In this document: in pieces, positions 17,230-24,869 of the stretch
Layout: each line of letters starts with the position of its first letter
How positions within the stretch are numbered: the stretch's first letter is position 1
Source: CAZHDI01 sp964531285
GTDB lineage: Bacteria; Pseudomonadota; Alphaproteobacteria; JAJFIK01
Reading direction: 5' to 3'
Assembly: GCA_964531285.1 (NCBI GenBank)
Contig: CAZHDI010000039.1
Location: 1 to 29,216 of the forward strand
Length of the DNA: 29,216 nt
Notes under the pieces: model-generated
The model's input: only the letters and a program-made list of their open reading frames with translations
Databases searched by the model: none
Told to the model about the DNA's origin: nothing
Program-made: the position numbers and the translations under genes

Positions 17230-19485
17230 ATGAGAAATGTTTTGGGAACGTGGCTCGCGGCCGGAGTGATCTGGCTGGTCGGGGCCTCTTCTGTATCTGC
17301 TGAACCCCTTGCGTGGCCGCGCGAGATCGAGGGCGCGAACGGGGCCAGCATCACGCTTTATCAGCCGCAGGTTGATAGCTGGGACAGCTTTACGGATCTC
17401 GAATTTCGCTTGGCGGCGGAGTTGAAATTGCCCGGGAGCGACGAGCCGGTCCCAGCGGCCCTGCGTATGGCCGCGACCACGACGACCGACGTGGCCGAAC
17501 GCACCGTGGTGGCGCGCGATCTCAAAGTTGTCGATGTGGACATCAGCAGTGCCGACAAGACCGTCGAGCGGCGGTTGCGGGCTGTGATCACCGCTTATGT
17601 TGACGGGATGACCCAAGCCCTTTCGCTGGATACGGTCCTCGCCCATTTTGAAGACGGGGCGGCACGGGAGCGGCCTGAACCCACTTACGGTCCGGTGCCG
17701 AATGGCAAGCGTCCCGGTGAATTATCATCGACGCCGCCCCAGATCCTGGTCAGCTACATACCCGCCATTCTCGTGCTGTACGACGGCGATCCGCTTTTCG
17801 TCGACACTGGAACGCCGGGACTTGAGTTTGCCGTCAACACCAACTGGGACGTCTTCCACCATGTCGATACGTCCACATATTATCTGTTATATGAGAATGC
17901 TTGGCTGGAAGCCTCGACACCGACCGGACCTTGGACGGCGACCGGCAAGCTGCCGCGCAAGGTTCGGAAAATGATCCCCGAAACCGAGAGCTTCGAGGCG
18001 GTGCTCGAGCATGTGCCGGGCCGTAAAATGTCCAAGGACGAGATGCCGAAGGTGTTCGTCACGTCCGAACCGTCGGAACTGATCGTGATCGCCGGACGCC
18101 CCATCGAGGAGGCCATTCCGGGTACGGATCTGCTGTGGATCAAGAATACCGAAAGCGATCTGTTCCGCAGCGCGACCACCAAAGACTATTATTACTTGGT
18201 CTCCGGGCGATGGTTCCGGGCATCGACCCTAGAAGGGCCCTGGGCCGCCGTGGGCCAGGATTTGCCCAAAGGTTTTGCGGCCATACCCAAGAGCCACCCG
18301 GCCGCCAGTGTCCGTGTATCCGTGAAGGGAACATCGGAAGCGGCCGAAGCGGTCATGCTGGCCAACATTCCCCAGAAAGCCCAGGTCAACCGAAAGGACA
18401 CCACCGTTGTCGTCACCTATGACGGCGAGCCGGAGTTCGTAAAGATCGAGGGCACCAGGGTCTATTACGCGAAAAACACGGCGTTCGATGTCTTCCGTGT
18501 CGGATCGCGATACTATGCCTGCTTTAACGGCGTGTGGTTTGTGGCCAAGTCCCCGAACGGTGTGTGGGTGGTCAGCGATGAGGTTCCCGATGCCATCTAT
18601 AAAATTCCGGCATCGAGCCCCAAATATCATGTGACTTACGTCCATGTGTACGACTCGACACCGGATACCGTGGTGGTCGGCTATACCAGCGGCTACACAG
18701 GCGTTTACGTGTCGAGCGGCGTGGTCGTCTACGGCACGGGGTATTACTACCCGCCTTATGTCTATTATCCGCCCTATGGCTATCCGGTTTACCGGGCCTA
18801 TCCGTACAGTTACGGCGTTGCCGCCTATTACAATCCGTATACCGGCGGGTATGGGCGCGGCGCGGCCGTTTACGGTCCCTATGGCGGAGCCGGTTGGGGC
18901 GCGGCCTACAATCCCTCGACGGGCACCTATGCGCGCGGTGTGTCCGCTTGGGGCCCTTACGAAGCCGGCTATGCCGGGCAGGCCTATAATCCCCGTACGG
19001 ACACATATGGCGCGACGTATCAGCGGTCGAACGCCTATGCCAGTTGGGGTGAAAGCGTCGTCACGCGCGGCGATGAATGGGTGCGCACGGCCAACTACTC
19101 GGACTCGCGGGGGTCCGCGGCCAGGGTCGAGACATCCCAGGGCACTGGCGCAGGCGTGGTGCAGACCGACCAAGGGACGGCTTATGCCGGCCGGGACGCC
19201 GACAACAACCTCTATGCCGGTACGGACGGCAATGTCTATCGGCGCAGCGACGACGGATGGTCGAGCTATAACGATGGCGAATGGCAGTCTGTCGAGCAGC
19301 CGGACAATCGGCAAGGCGACCGCTCCGAGCGTTTTTCCGGCACAACATTCGAGGGGCTTCAGCGGGACTGGCAGGCGCGCGACAGCGCATCCCAACGCTC
19401 AAGGGACTTTGAGTCCTGGCGTAACGGTCGCTCGCGGTCGTCGTCGCGCGGTTCGAGATCGCGCGGCGGTTTGCGGCGGAACTGA
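17230..19485 (+). CDS. Large exported protein with three WF/GPW modules and a Tyr/Gly-rich tail (carbohydrate-binding family V/XII-like)
   Basis: This is a 751-residue protein. I chose the ATG at 17230 (AGGGG at 17221-17225) over the one at 17218; both lead into the same signal peptide ending near SVSA-EP. Three related modules about 105 residues apart start near residues 217, 320 and 428. Each has a YY aromatic run, a W[LF] strand, GPW or GVW, then a Leu/Val-Pro and IP. Such modules appear in proteins labelled carbohydrate-binding family V/XII, though their ligand is not established to my knowledge. Residues about 490-600 are Tyr/Gly/Pro-rich (YYYPPYVYYPPYGYP) and the C-terminus is Ser/Arg-rich. 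It looks like a cell-surface or envelope protein. It is a monocistronic unit with its own terminator. I cannot assign a function. Confidence 0.85.
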   Translation: MRNVLGTWLAAGVIWLVGASSVSAEPLAWPREIEGANGASITLYQPQVDSWDSFTDLEFRLAAELKLPGSDEPVPAALRMAATTTTDVAERTVVARDLKVVDVDISSADKTVERRLRAVITAYVDGMTQALSLDTVLAHFEDGAARERPEPTYGPVPNGKRPGELSSTPPQILVSYIPAILVLYDGDPLFVDTGTPGLEFAVNTNWDVFHHVDTSTYYLLYENAWLEASTPTGPWTATGKLPRKVRKMIPETESFEAVLEHVPGRKMSKDEMPKVFVTSEPSELIVIAGRPIEEAIPGTDLLWIKNTESDLFRSATTKDYYYLVSGRWFRASTLEGPWAAVGQDLPKGFAAIPKSHPAASVRVSVKGTSEAAEAVMLANIPQKAQVNRKDTTVVVTYDGEPEFVKIEGTRVYYAKNTAFDVFRVGSRYYACFNGVWFVAKSPNGVWVVSDEVPDAIYKIPASSPKYHVTYVHVYDSTPDTVVVGYTSGYTGVYVSSGVVVYGTGYYYPPYVYYPPYGYPVYRAYPYSYGVAAYYNPYTGGYGRGAAVYGPYGGAGWGAAYNPSTGTYARGVSAWGPYEAGYAGQAYNPRTDTYGATYQRSNAYASWGESVVTRGDEWVRTANYSDSRGSAARVETSQGTGAGVVQTDQGTAYAGRDADNNLYAGTDGNVYRRSDDGWSSYNDGEWQSVEQPDNRQGDRSERFSGTTFEGLQRDWQARDSASQRSRDFESWRNGRSRSSSRGSRSRGGLRRN

Positions 19486-19560
19486 CCGTGTCCGGACCGG
19501 CTGAATGCGCGCGCGGCGCGGACGTTTCGGCGTTGTGATCGCGAACGGCTGAGATATGAT

Positions 19561-19601
19561 CGCCTGAGGAGGGGTTGGCCTTCCTCAGGCGCTTTTGTTT
19601 T
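19561..19601 (+). terminator. Intrinsic (Rho-independent) terminator
   Basis: CGCCTGAGGA (19561-19570) pairs with TCCTCAGGCG (19582-19591); the stem can extend by one G-T and two G-C pairs to leave a 5-base loop. CTTTTGTTTT follows directly. It lies 75 bp after the WF/GPW-module gene and would end that transcript. Confidence 0.9.
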
Positions 19602-19643
19602 GCGGTTCGATGATAGCGGTTCGATGATAGCGGTTCGATGGTA
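19602..19643. repeat. Three tandem 14-bp repeats just after the terminator
   Basis: GCGGTTCGATGATA occurs at 19602-19615 and 19616-19629, then GCGGTTCGATGGTA at 19630-19643 (one change). The array starts at the end of the terminator T-tract and is not in a gene. It may be a replication-slippage array or clustered protein-binding sites. Confidence 0.9.
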
Positions 19644-19884
19644 AGCGACACGGCCGACCTGTTGAGTTGGCCGAGCGTCCCGCGCCATGGACCGGTGAAG
19701 GGTGGGAGATGTGGTCAGTGTCAGGGCCGGCATCGCGGGCAGCCGCGTGTCCCGGTTGCCGGCACAATCACGGCATGAAACGTGCTTCTCAACCTATTCC
19801 AAATTGACATCGGCTTAATCTGCGGCCCGCTCGGGTCCGGTCGGATCGGCAATGTGGCTACCGAATCCGTCGCATGGGGGGATC
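19644..19884. other. Upstream region of the patatin-barrel gene, no gene seen
   Basis: No convincing open frame is present. TTGACA at 19804-19809 could be a -35 box about 80 bp before the start codon, but I see no good -10 at 16-18 bp. The last bases hold the GGGGG ribosome site at 19876-19880. Confidence 0.35.
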
Positions 19885-22191
19885 ATGGGCAGAGTGTATC
19901 CAGCGCGTTGGCTTGTCACGAGCCTCGCGGTTGCGTTCCTGTTGGCCGCCGATATCGCCGGCGCGCAGACCGCTCCATCGACCCAATCCGAACCCAAGAA
20001 GATCGCCCTCGTGCTGGAGGGCGGCGGGGCGCTCGGCTTTGCCCATGTCGGCGTTCTCGAGGTTTTGGAGAAATACAATATTTGTCCGGACGCGGTCGCG
20101 GGCACGTCCATGGGCGCCATTGTCGGCGGGCTGTATTCGAGCGGTTATTCGCCGTCCGAACTGCGCATGCTCTCCGAGACCATCGACTGGGCCGGAATCT
20201 TCGACGATAGCGTCCCGCGCCAGGATCTCAGCTATCGCCGAAAACAAGATGACTCGAACTTCCTGGCCAAGGCGCGCGTTGGCGTTCGAGACGGGAGCAT
20301 ACGATCCCCCCTCGGATTGATCCAAGGCGAGGATCTTACCTTGCAACTGCGTGAACTGCTGGAAACGCGTTCTCAGGTCAGCGATTTCGATAAACTCCCC
20401 ATTCCATTCCGCGCGGTGGCCGTCGACTTGCTGACGGGCGAGCCGCTGGCATTGCGCGACGGCAATCTGGCGACGGCGATGCGCGCCTCCATGTCCGTAC
20501 CAGGGGCATTTCCGCCGGTCAGAGTGAATGATCGCCTGCTCGTCGATGGCGGCATTGCCGATAATCTCCCCGTCCGTGTCGCGCTCGAAGAATTCGAGCC
20601 CGATCACATCATCGCGGTCAGACTGCTGACGGCGCCCGTCGAAGAAGCGAGTTTCACATCGGCCGTGTCGGTCCTGGGGCAGATGGTGGGCCTGATGCTC
20701 GCCGACAACGTCCAGCGGAGCCTCGATCTGCTCAAGACGGTTCCGCATACATTGATCGAGGTGGACCTGCGCGGTTATGGCTCCACAAGCTTCGATAAGG
20801 CATCCGAACTTGTTGGCCCCGGCGTTTCTGCCGCCGAACAGCTCGCGTCGGAACTGCGGGTCCTTGCCAACTTTGACCAAGCTCCCGGCATCGTGGCGTC
20901 CGGGACGGCCGCAGCCGAAGACGTTTCCGGTGACCTCAGGGCATTGTCACGATCAAGCTGCCCGCGCCGTCCTGCGCCTCCGGGCCAACCGGTGATCGCC
21001 TTTATCGATCTGGAAAACACATCCCCGCTGAGCGACGATATTCTTGTGAACCGCCTCGGGGTGGAGGTTGGCGATACGCTTGATCCGGAACAACTGCGCG
21101 CAGGGCTAAAATCCATCTACGGTCTGGGCCTTTTCGACCTCGTTGACTATCAGGTGGTAACGCGACCCGGCGGACAAACCGGCATCAAGGTCATTGCAAC
21201 GGAAAAGTCGACGGGTCTGACGTCCCTGCGCTTTGGCCTCAATCTTGAAAATAACTTCCGTGGGCAGACCGCGTATAATATCGCGACGGAAGTCAGCTTC
21301 CTTGCGTTGAATAGTCTTGGCGGCGAGTCGCGGTCTGAGGTCATTCTCGGGGACGATCTGAGCGTCTTCACGGAATTCTTTCAGCCCTTGCAGGCGAGAA
21401 AGAACTACTTTTTCGTCCGTCCGCGCGCAGGCTATCGGGCATACGACGTTCCTGTCTTCGGGGATGGCAACCGGATTGCCGAATACAGGGTAGGCTTTGG
21501 TGCGGCCGCGCTGGATGTTGGATACCAGATCGATTCTCTTGGAGAAGTGTCGGTGAGTGCCTATTCCGGTTGGGGAAGTGCCGAGGTGGAAACCGGCGAC
21601 CCCACGCTTCCCGATCTGGACGTGGACATTCGGGATGTGATCGCCCGCGTTGAGGTCGACCGGCTGGATCAGTTGAGTTTTCCGCAAGATGGCTTCCGGG
21701 CGACGATGAGTTACCGGCGCTCCTTGGAGTCCGTGGGCGCCAGTTCGGACTATGGCATTGTGAATGCGAGCGGATTTACGGCCCACAGTTTCGGCAGCAA
21801 TACCGTCATTGCCGGTATTGATGCTCAGTATACGGGAGAGGGCACGAATTCAGTGGAGTCTCGCGCTCTGCTGGGCGGCCTGTTCAATCTCTCCGGGCTT
21901 GAGCGCAATGAGATCGCGGGCGAGCATTCCTTTCTCGGCCGCGTCGGATATTTCCGCAATGTCACCGGCGGCAATGAAGGGCTTCTCAATCTGCCGATTT
22001 ACGTTGGCACGACAGCCGAGGCGGGTCAGGTCTATGAGAGCCGCGAAGCCTTTCGAAATCTTGAGGACATAACATATGGGGGCAGCGCGTGGCTCGGCGT
22101 GGACACCCCGATCGGACCGCTTTATCTGGCCTATGGGCACGCCGAAGGCGGGCGCCAGTCAGCCTATCTGTTCCTGGGTCGGTCGTTTTAG
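19885..22191 (+). CDS. Patatin-like phospholipase with POTRA and outer-membrane barrel (type Vd autotransporter, PlpD-like)
   Basis: This is a 768-residue protein. I chose ATG 19885, behind GGGGG, over 19852, which would put residues before the signal peptide (ending IAGA-QT). Residues about 38-310 are a patatin domain: oxyanion loop GGGALGFAHVG from Gly46, Ser75 in GTSMG, and Asp221 in DGGIADN, giving a Ser-Asp dyad. A linker with CPRRPAPPGQP leads to one POTRA domain (about 366-443: VIAFIDLENTSPLSDD, LGLFDLVDYQV). Residues about 450-768 form a BamA/Omp85-type beta-barrel ending in YLFLGRSF. In PlpD and FplA the barrel carries the lipase to the surface. It would cleave phospholipid acyl chains at the surface or outside the cell. 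It is monocistronic and converges with a minus-strand gene. Confidence 0.93.
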   Translation: MGRVYPARWLVTSLAVAFLLAADIAGAQTAPSTQSEPKKIALVLEGGGALGFAHVGVLEVLEKYNICPDAVAGTSMGAIVGGLYSSGYSPSELRMLSETIDWAGIFDDSVPRQDLSYRRKQDDSNFLAKARVGVRDGSIRSPLGLIQGEDLTLQLRELLETRSQVSDFDKLPIPFRAVAVDLLTGEPLALRDGNLATAMRASMSVPGAFPPVRVNDRLLVDGGIADNLPVRVALEEFEPDHIIAVRLLTAPVEEASFTSAVSVLGQMVGLMLADNVQRSLDLLKTVPHTLIEVDLRGYGSTSFDKASELVGPGVSAAEQLASELRVLANFDQAPGIVASGTAAAEDVSGDLRALSRSSCPRRPAPPGQPVIAFIDLENTSPLSDDILVNRLGVEVGDTLDPEQLRAGLKSIYGLGLFDLVDYQVVTRPGGQTGIKVIATEKSTGLTSLRFGLNLENNFRGQTAYNIATEVSFLALNSLGGESRSEVILGDDLSVFTEFFQPLQARKNYFFVRPRAGYRAYDVPVFGDGNRIAEYRVGFGAAALDVGYQIDSLGEVSVSAYSGWGSAEVETGDPTLPDLDVDIRDVIARVEVDRLDQLSFPQDGFRATMSYRRSLESVGASSDYGIVNASGFTAHSFGSNTVIAGIDAQYTGEGTNSVESRALLGGLFNLSGLERNEIAGEHSFLGRVGYFRNVTGGNEGLLNLPIYVGTTAEAGQVYESREAFRNLEDITYGGSAWLGVDTPIGPLYLAYGHAEGGRQSAYLFLGRSF

Positions 22192-22371
22192 AGATGGACC
22201 ATCGCCACCCGGATCAAACAAGGCCGCGGGATGCCCTTGCGAACCGGCGACGATCCTGAACGTGCTCTAATTCAAGGTGGGTCTATCTCGGTGGATCAAA
22301 CCACGAAACCGTCAGGAGCCGATTTGCGGTGGGGATAGCGTCCCAAAAGCTGTTTGTGCATTTCGCATTTT

Positions 22372-23205
22372 TCAGACACGTGCCTGCGTAGCCAATTTTT
22401 CAAGAATACGGTGTGCCGTCTCGTAACCGCTGTTCTGGTTTTGCCCGGTGATCAGATTGTCATCGATGGTGGTATGCGTCGCAAAAGGGTCGAGCCATCC
22501 ATGCTGGCATTCATACAGCGCACCTGCTTTTTTCAGTTCTTCTTCCGGGTGCTTTGGTGTGACGGCGATGCCGAACGTGTTGATTTGATCGTTGGTCACG
22601 CCTGTCACCCGGCGGCCTTTCACCAAGAGCTCTCCATCCGTACCCTTGGCGCTGCACAGTCCCAATGCGCCGTGGCAGACTGAACCGAGGATCTTGCCCG
22701 CGGCATTGGCCCTGGTGACGACATCGGCCAAGTCTTCGCTTTGCATGAGGTCATAGGCGGCGCCCCAACCCCCGGCCATGAAGATCACGTCGTAGTCGGT
22801 CGGATCGACCTCGGCGATCGGCTTGGAGGTCTTCAACTTATGCATTGCGTTTCGGTCCGCCATGAACCGACGATCATCGTCGCATGCGAGCGGCCATGAC
22901 CAAGAGGGAGGCTGGATCGGAATCTCTCCGCCCTTCGGCGACGCCATGTCCACCTCAAGGCCGGCATCGATGAATGCGTAGTAGGGGACCGTGAATTCTG
23001 AGCCGAATGCGCCCGTATCCCGATTCAGCGGATCCAGGCGGTTGTGATTGGTGCATACAACGAGGGCGCGCCGCCCGCTAAGGTCAAAATCGGGGATCGT
23101 GTAGTGACGATGCAAGCCCATCATCGCGAGGATCTGACGCAGGAAATAGGCGACAAGACCGATCAGGATAAGAAAGGCACTTAAAGTGTAGACGATCCAG
23201 GTCAT
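22372..23205 (-). CDS. Membrane-anchored DJ-1/PfpI-like (Hsp31/class I glutamine-amidotransferase-fold) protein
   Basis: This is a 277-residue protein. I chose ATG 23205, preceded by GGAG seven bases away, because it opens a clean transmembrane helix (TWIVYTLSAFLILIGLVAYFL). The frame extends to 23316, but those residues are charged and have no ribosome site. The domain after residue 45 has the DJ-1/PfpI fold: Glu70 in GSEFTVPYY, GGWGAAYDL, and Cys177-His178 in SVCHGALGL, the nucleophile elbow. Relatives act as glyoxalase-III, deglycase or chaperone proteins, and several are uncharacterised. An N-terminal helix would tether it to the inner membrane. It is downstream of the four-helix membrane protein gene by 171 bp, so co-transcription is uncertain. 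The exact reaction is unknown. Confidence 0.85.
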   Translation of the reverse strand: MTWIVYTLSAFLILIGLVAYFLRQILAMMGLHRHYTIPDFDLSGRRALVVCTNHNRLDPLNRDTGAFGSEFTVPYYAFIDAGLEVDMASPKGGEIPIQPPSWSWPLACDDDRRFMADRNAMHKLKTSKPIAEVDPTDYDVIFMAGGWGAAYDLMQSEDLADVVTRANAAGKILGSVCHGALGLCSAKGTDGELLVKGRRVTGVTNDQINTFGIAVTPKHPEEELKKAGALYECQHGWLDPFATHTTIDDNLITGQNQNSGYETAHRILEKLATQARV

Positions 23206-23376
23206 GTCTGTGCTCCAATGAGGGCGCGTTGAGTGAACGGGTTTGCCAATCCGACACTCAGGCCGCGTGGTCACCGTCGCGCGCTCCGCCACTACGCGCT
23301 TAAATGCTTTCTGCAATCGAAATTGGTGTACTGAGGATTATGCCGCGCGGACCGGTGAAAACATGCTGGCACTCCG

Positions 23377-23757
23377 TCATGCCTTCTGTTTCGCCATTTC
23401 CCTCGAGACTAAGATAAGCACAGCTATGGTTATCCACTCCACGGCAATCATCTCGACGGTCAAAGTGGCGCCATGTATCAGCCATGCGAGAATCCGTCCG
23501 ACGGTCGCAAAACTCAAAAGCATAATCGATGGGTAGAGCCAGACCCGATTGCCCGACGCTAAACCGATCAGGATACAACTTCCGAGTGTCAAGAAGAACG
23601 ACGCAAGATCGCCGATTTGAGTACTGAGGCCGACGCCGTTCAGCAGAGGCATACCCAGTTGCGCACTGATGAAGCCTGGTACGATCCACCAAGCGAGGCC
23701 GACGCATATAAACAGCAGAGCCGGCACTCCGGCCGCAAGCTTCCAAGCGATGCCCAT
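23377..23757 (-). CDS. Small four-helix integral membrane protein of unknown function
   Basis: This is 126 residues from ATG 23757 (GGAGAAG just upstream). The frame extends further upstream to 23916 but overlaps the neighbouring gene and has no ribosome site. Four hydrophobic helices are visible, beginning LAAGVPALLFICVGLAWWIV, GDLASFFLTLGSCILIGLA, WLYPSIMLLSFATVGRILAW and EMIAVEWITIAVLILV. The layout recalls the DUF4345-type four-helix proteins, but I cannot confirm this. It starts 47 bp after the outer-membrane protein gene on the same strand and may be co-transcribed. Confidence 0.78.
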   Translation of the reverse strand: MGIAWKLAAGVPALLFICVGLAWWIVPGFISAQLGMPLLNGVGLSTQIGDLASFFLTLGSCILIGLASGNRVWLYPSIMLLSFATVGRILAWLIHGATLTVEMIAVEWITIAVLILVSREMAKQKA

Positions 23758-23804
23758 GACTCTTCTCCGCAAGGATGACTGATGGGACCGGCTCTGCTGA
23801 AAGA

Positions 23805-24551
23805 TCAGAACGAGTATTGGACGCCCAGGAAAGGTCCGTATACTTCTGTGGTCACGTCCACGCCATTGAACTCGCGTTCCATCGAGAGGTAGCGAAACCC
23901 GTTTCTCGACGCCCACCGCTCACTGATCTGATAGCCAAGACCGATCGAGCCTTGCCAAGTCAAATCGGATGAGTCGCCGATACCGAAGCCGCCCACATCG
24001 CCATAGGCAACGGTGAACAATTTCTCGGTAATGTAGTACTTCGCACGAGCGGCGAGCAGAAAGTCGGCATAGCTACCGTCCACGGAGAACGAGGCGTTCG
24101 GGTCCGGATCCTGTCCGACGAGTTGTGTGTCAACTGTCATGTCAACATACCGGACTCCGCTTCCTACATCGACGCGCAGATCCTTCTCATCGATTACGGC
24201 ATAGGTCGCATAGGCACCGACAAGAGCCGCTTGCGTCTCGACCTCGCCGCGTTTGAAAAGGGTGCCGGAGGGGGCGTCAACGTCCGTCGTTAAATCTGCG
24301 TACATCCCGTCGACAAGGAACGACCACCGCCCGTTGCGGGCTTCAAATGCGCCAAAACCAGCAAAATCGAGCGAGTCCAACACGTCGCTGAATTCGACTT
24401 CCGCTTCGACTTCGCCCTCCGGTGTGTCCACGGTAGCGGCCAAACCGGTGAGCCATCCGTAGAACGTGGCCGTGTATTCCCAATCGTCCTGTGCGACTGC
24501 GGGCGCAGGCACCACCAGTGCGGCGATAAGACAAATCCGTTTGAGTGCCAT
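23805..24551 (-). CDS. Outer-membrane beta-barrel protein
   Basis: This is 248 residues from ATG 24551. A signal peptide ends near AVA-QD. Alternating polar/hydrophobic strands follow (WEYTATFYGWLTGLAA, WSFLVDGMYADLTT, VGAYATYAV, GSIGLGYQISERW, VYGPFLGVQYSF), and a terminal Phe marks it as an outer-membrane barrel, probably of about eight to twelve strands. No known porin or enzyme signature was seen. The alternative start at 24608 would place residues before the signal peptide. A GGGGGG run lies upstream. It is first in a possible leftward operon with the four-helix protein. Function is unknown. Confidence 0.85.
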   Translation of the reverse strand: MALKRICLIAALVVPAPAVAQDDWEYTATFYGWLTGLAATVDTPEGEVEAEVEFSDVLDSLDFAGFGAFEARNGRWSFLVDGMYADLTTDVDAPSGTLFKRGEVETQAALVGAYATYAVIDEKDLRVDVGSGVRYVDMTVDTQLVGQDPDPNASFSVDGSYADFLLAARAKYYITEKLFTVAYGDVGGFGIGDSSDLTWQGSIGLGYQISERWASRNGFRYLSMEREFNGVDVTTEVYGPFLGVQYSF

Positions 24552-24575
24552 GCGGCGCCCCCCAAGAGCGAGTGA

Positions 24576-24604
24576 ATCATAAGTCTGGGGCCATATGCCC
24601 CTAA
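24576..24604 (-). promoter_or_regulatory. Candidate sigma-70-type promoter for the outer-membrane protein gene
   Basis: On the minus strand TATGAT (24581-24576) matches five of six -10 bases. TTAGGG (24604-24599) is a weak -35 with a 17-bp spacer. The start codon follows 24 bp later. The -10 is convincing; the -35 is poor. Confidence 0.4.
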
Positions 24605-24869
24605 CCACCGTGCTTAATTGCAGTTATGAGCGATGCTGATCCGGGTCGAAAGCTCACTGGGGGCCAAAGAGTATTCACTTCTGACCAACGGCTTCACGTG
24701 GTGCCGATTTCACGCCATGGGATAAGGCGACACCGGTCCGGCCCGTAATGAAGCATGCGACCATCGCCGCCGATTGGTGCAGAGCGCAGGGCCGAACCGC
24801 CGCGGAAGACGACCCCTCATATGCGGATCGCCGCGATGAGCGCATCAATGGCAAGTGATCGCCACAGTA
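24605..24869. other. Gap between second sulfatase and outer-membrane protein gene
   Basis: No convincing gene or terminator was seen. It contains the left copy of an imperfect 28-bp direct repeat at 24662-24689. The rest looks like ordinary spacer. Confidence 0.5.
24662..24689 (+). repeat. Left copy of imperfect direct repeat flanking the second sulfatase
   Basis: The copy begins GGCCAAAGAGTATTCACTTC (20 bases) and ends TGACCAAC. It matches the copy at 26814-26841 at 22 of 28 positions, in the same orientation. It lies downstream of the sulfatase stop. Confidence 0.5.

Noticed and set aside
18229..19395. Minus-strand open frame antisense to the WF/GPW-module gene
   Set aside because: No ribosome site or domain; composition mirrors the Tyr/Gly-rich plus-strand codons.
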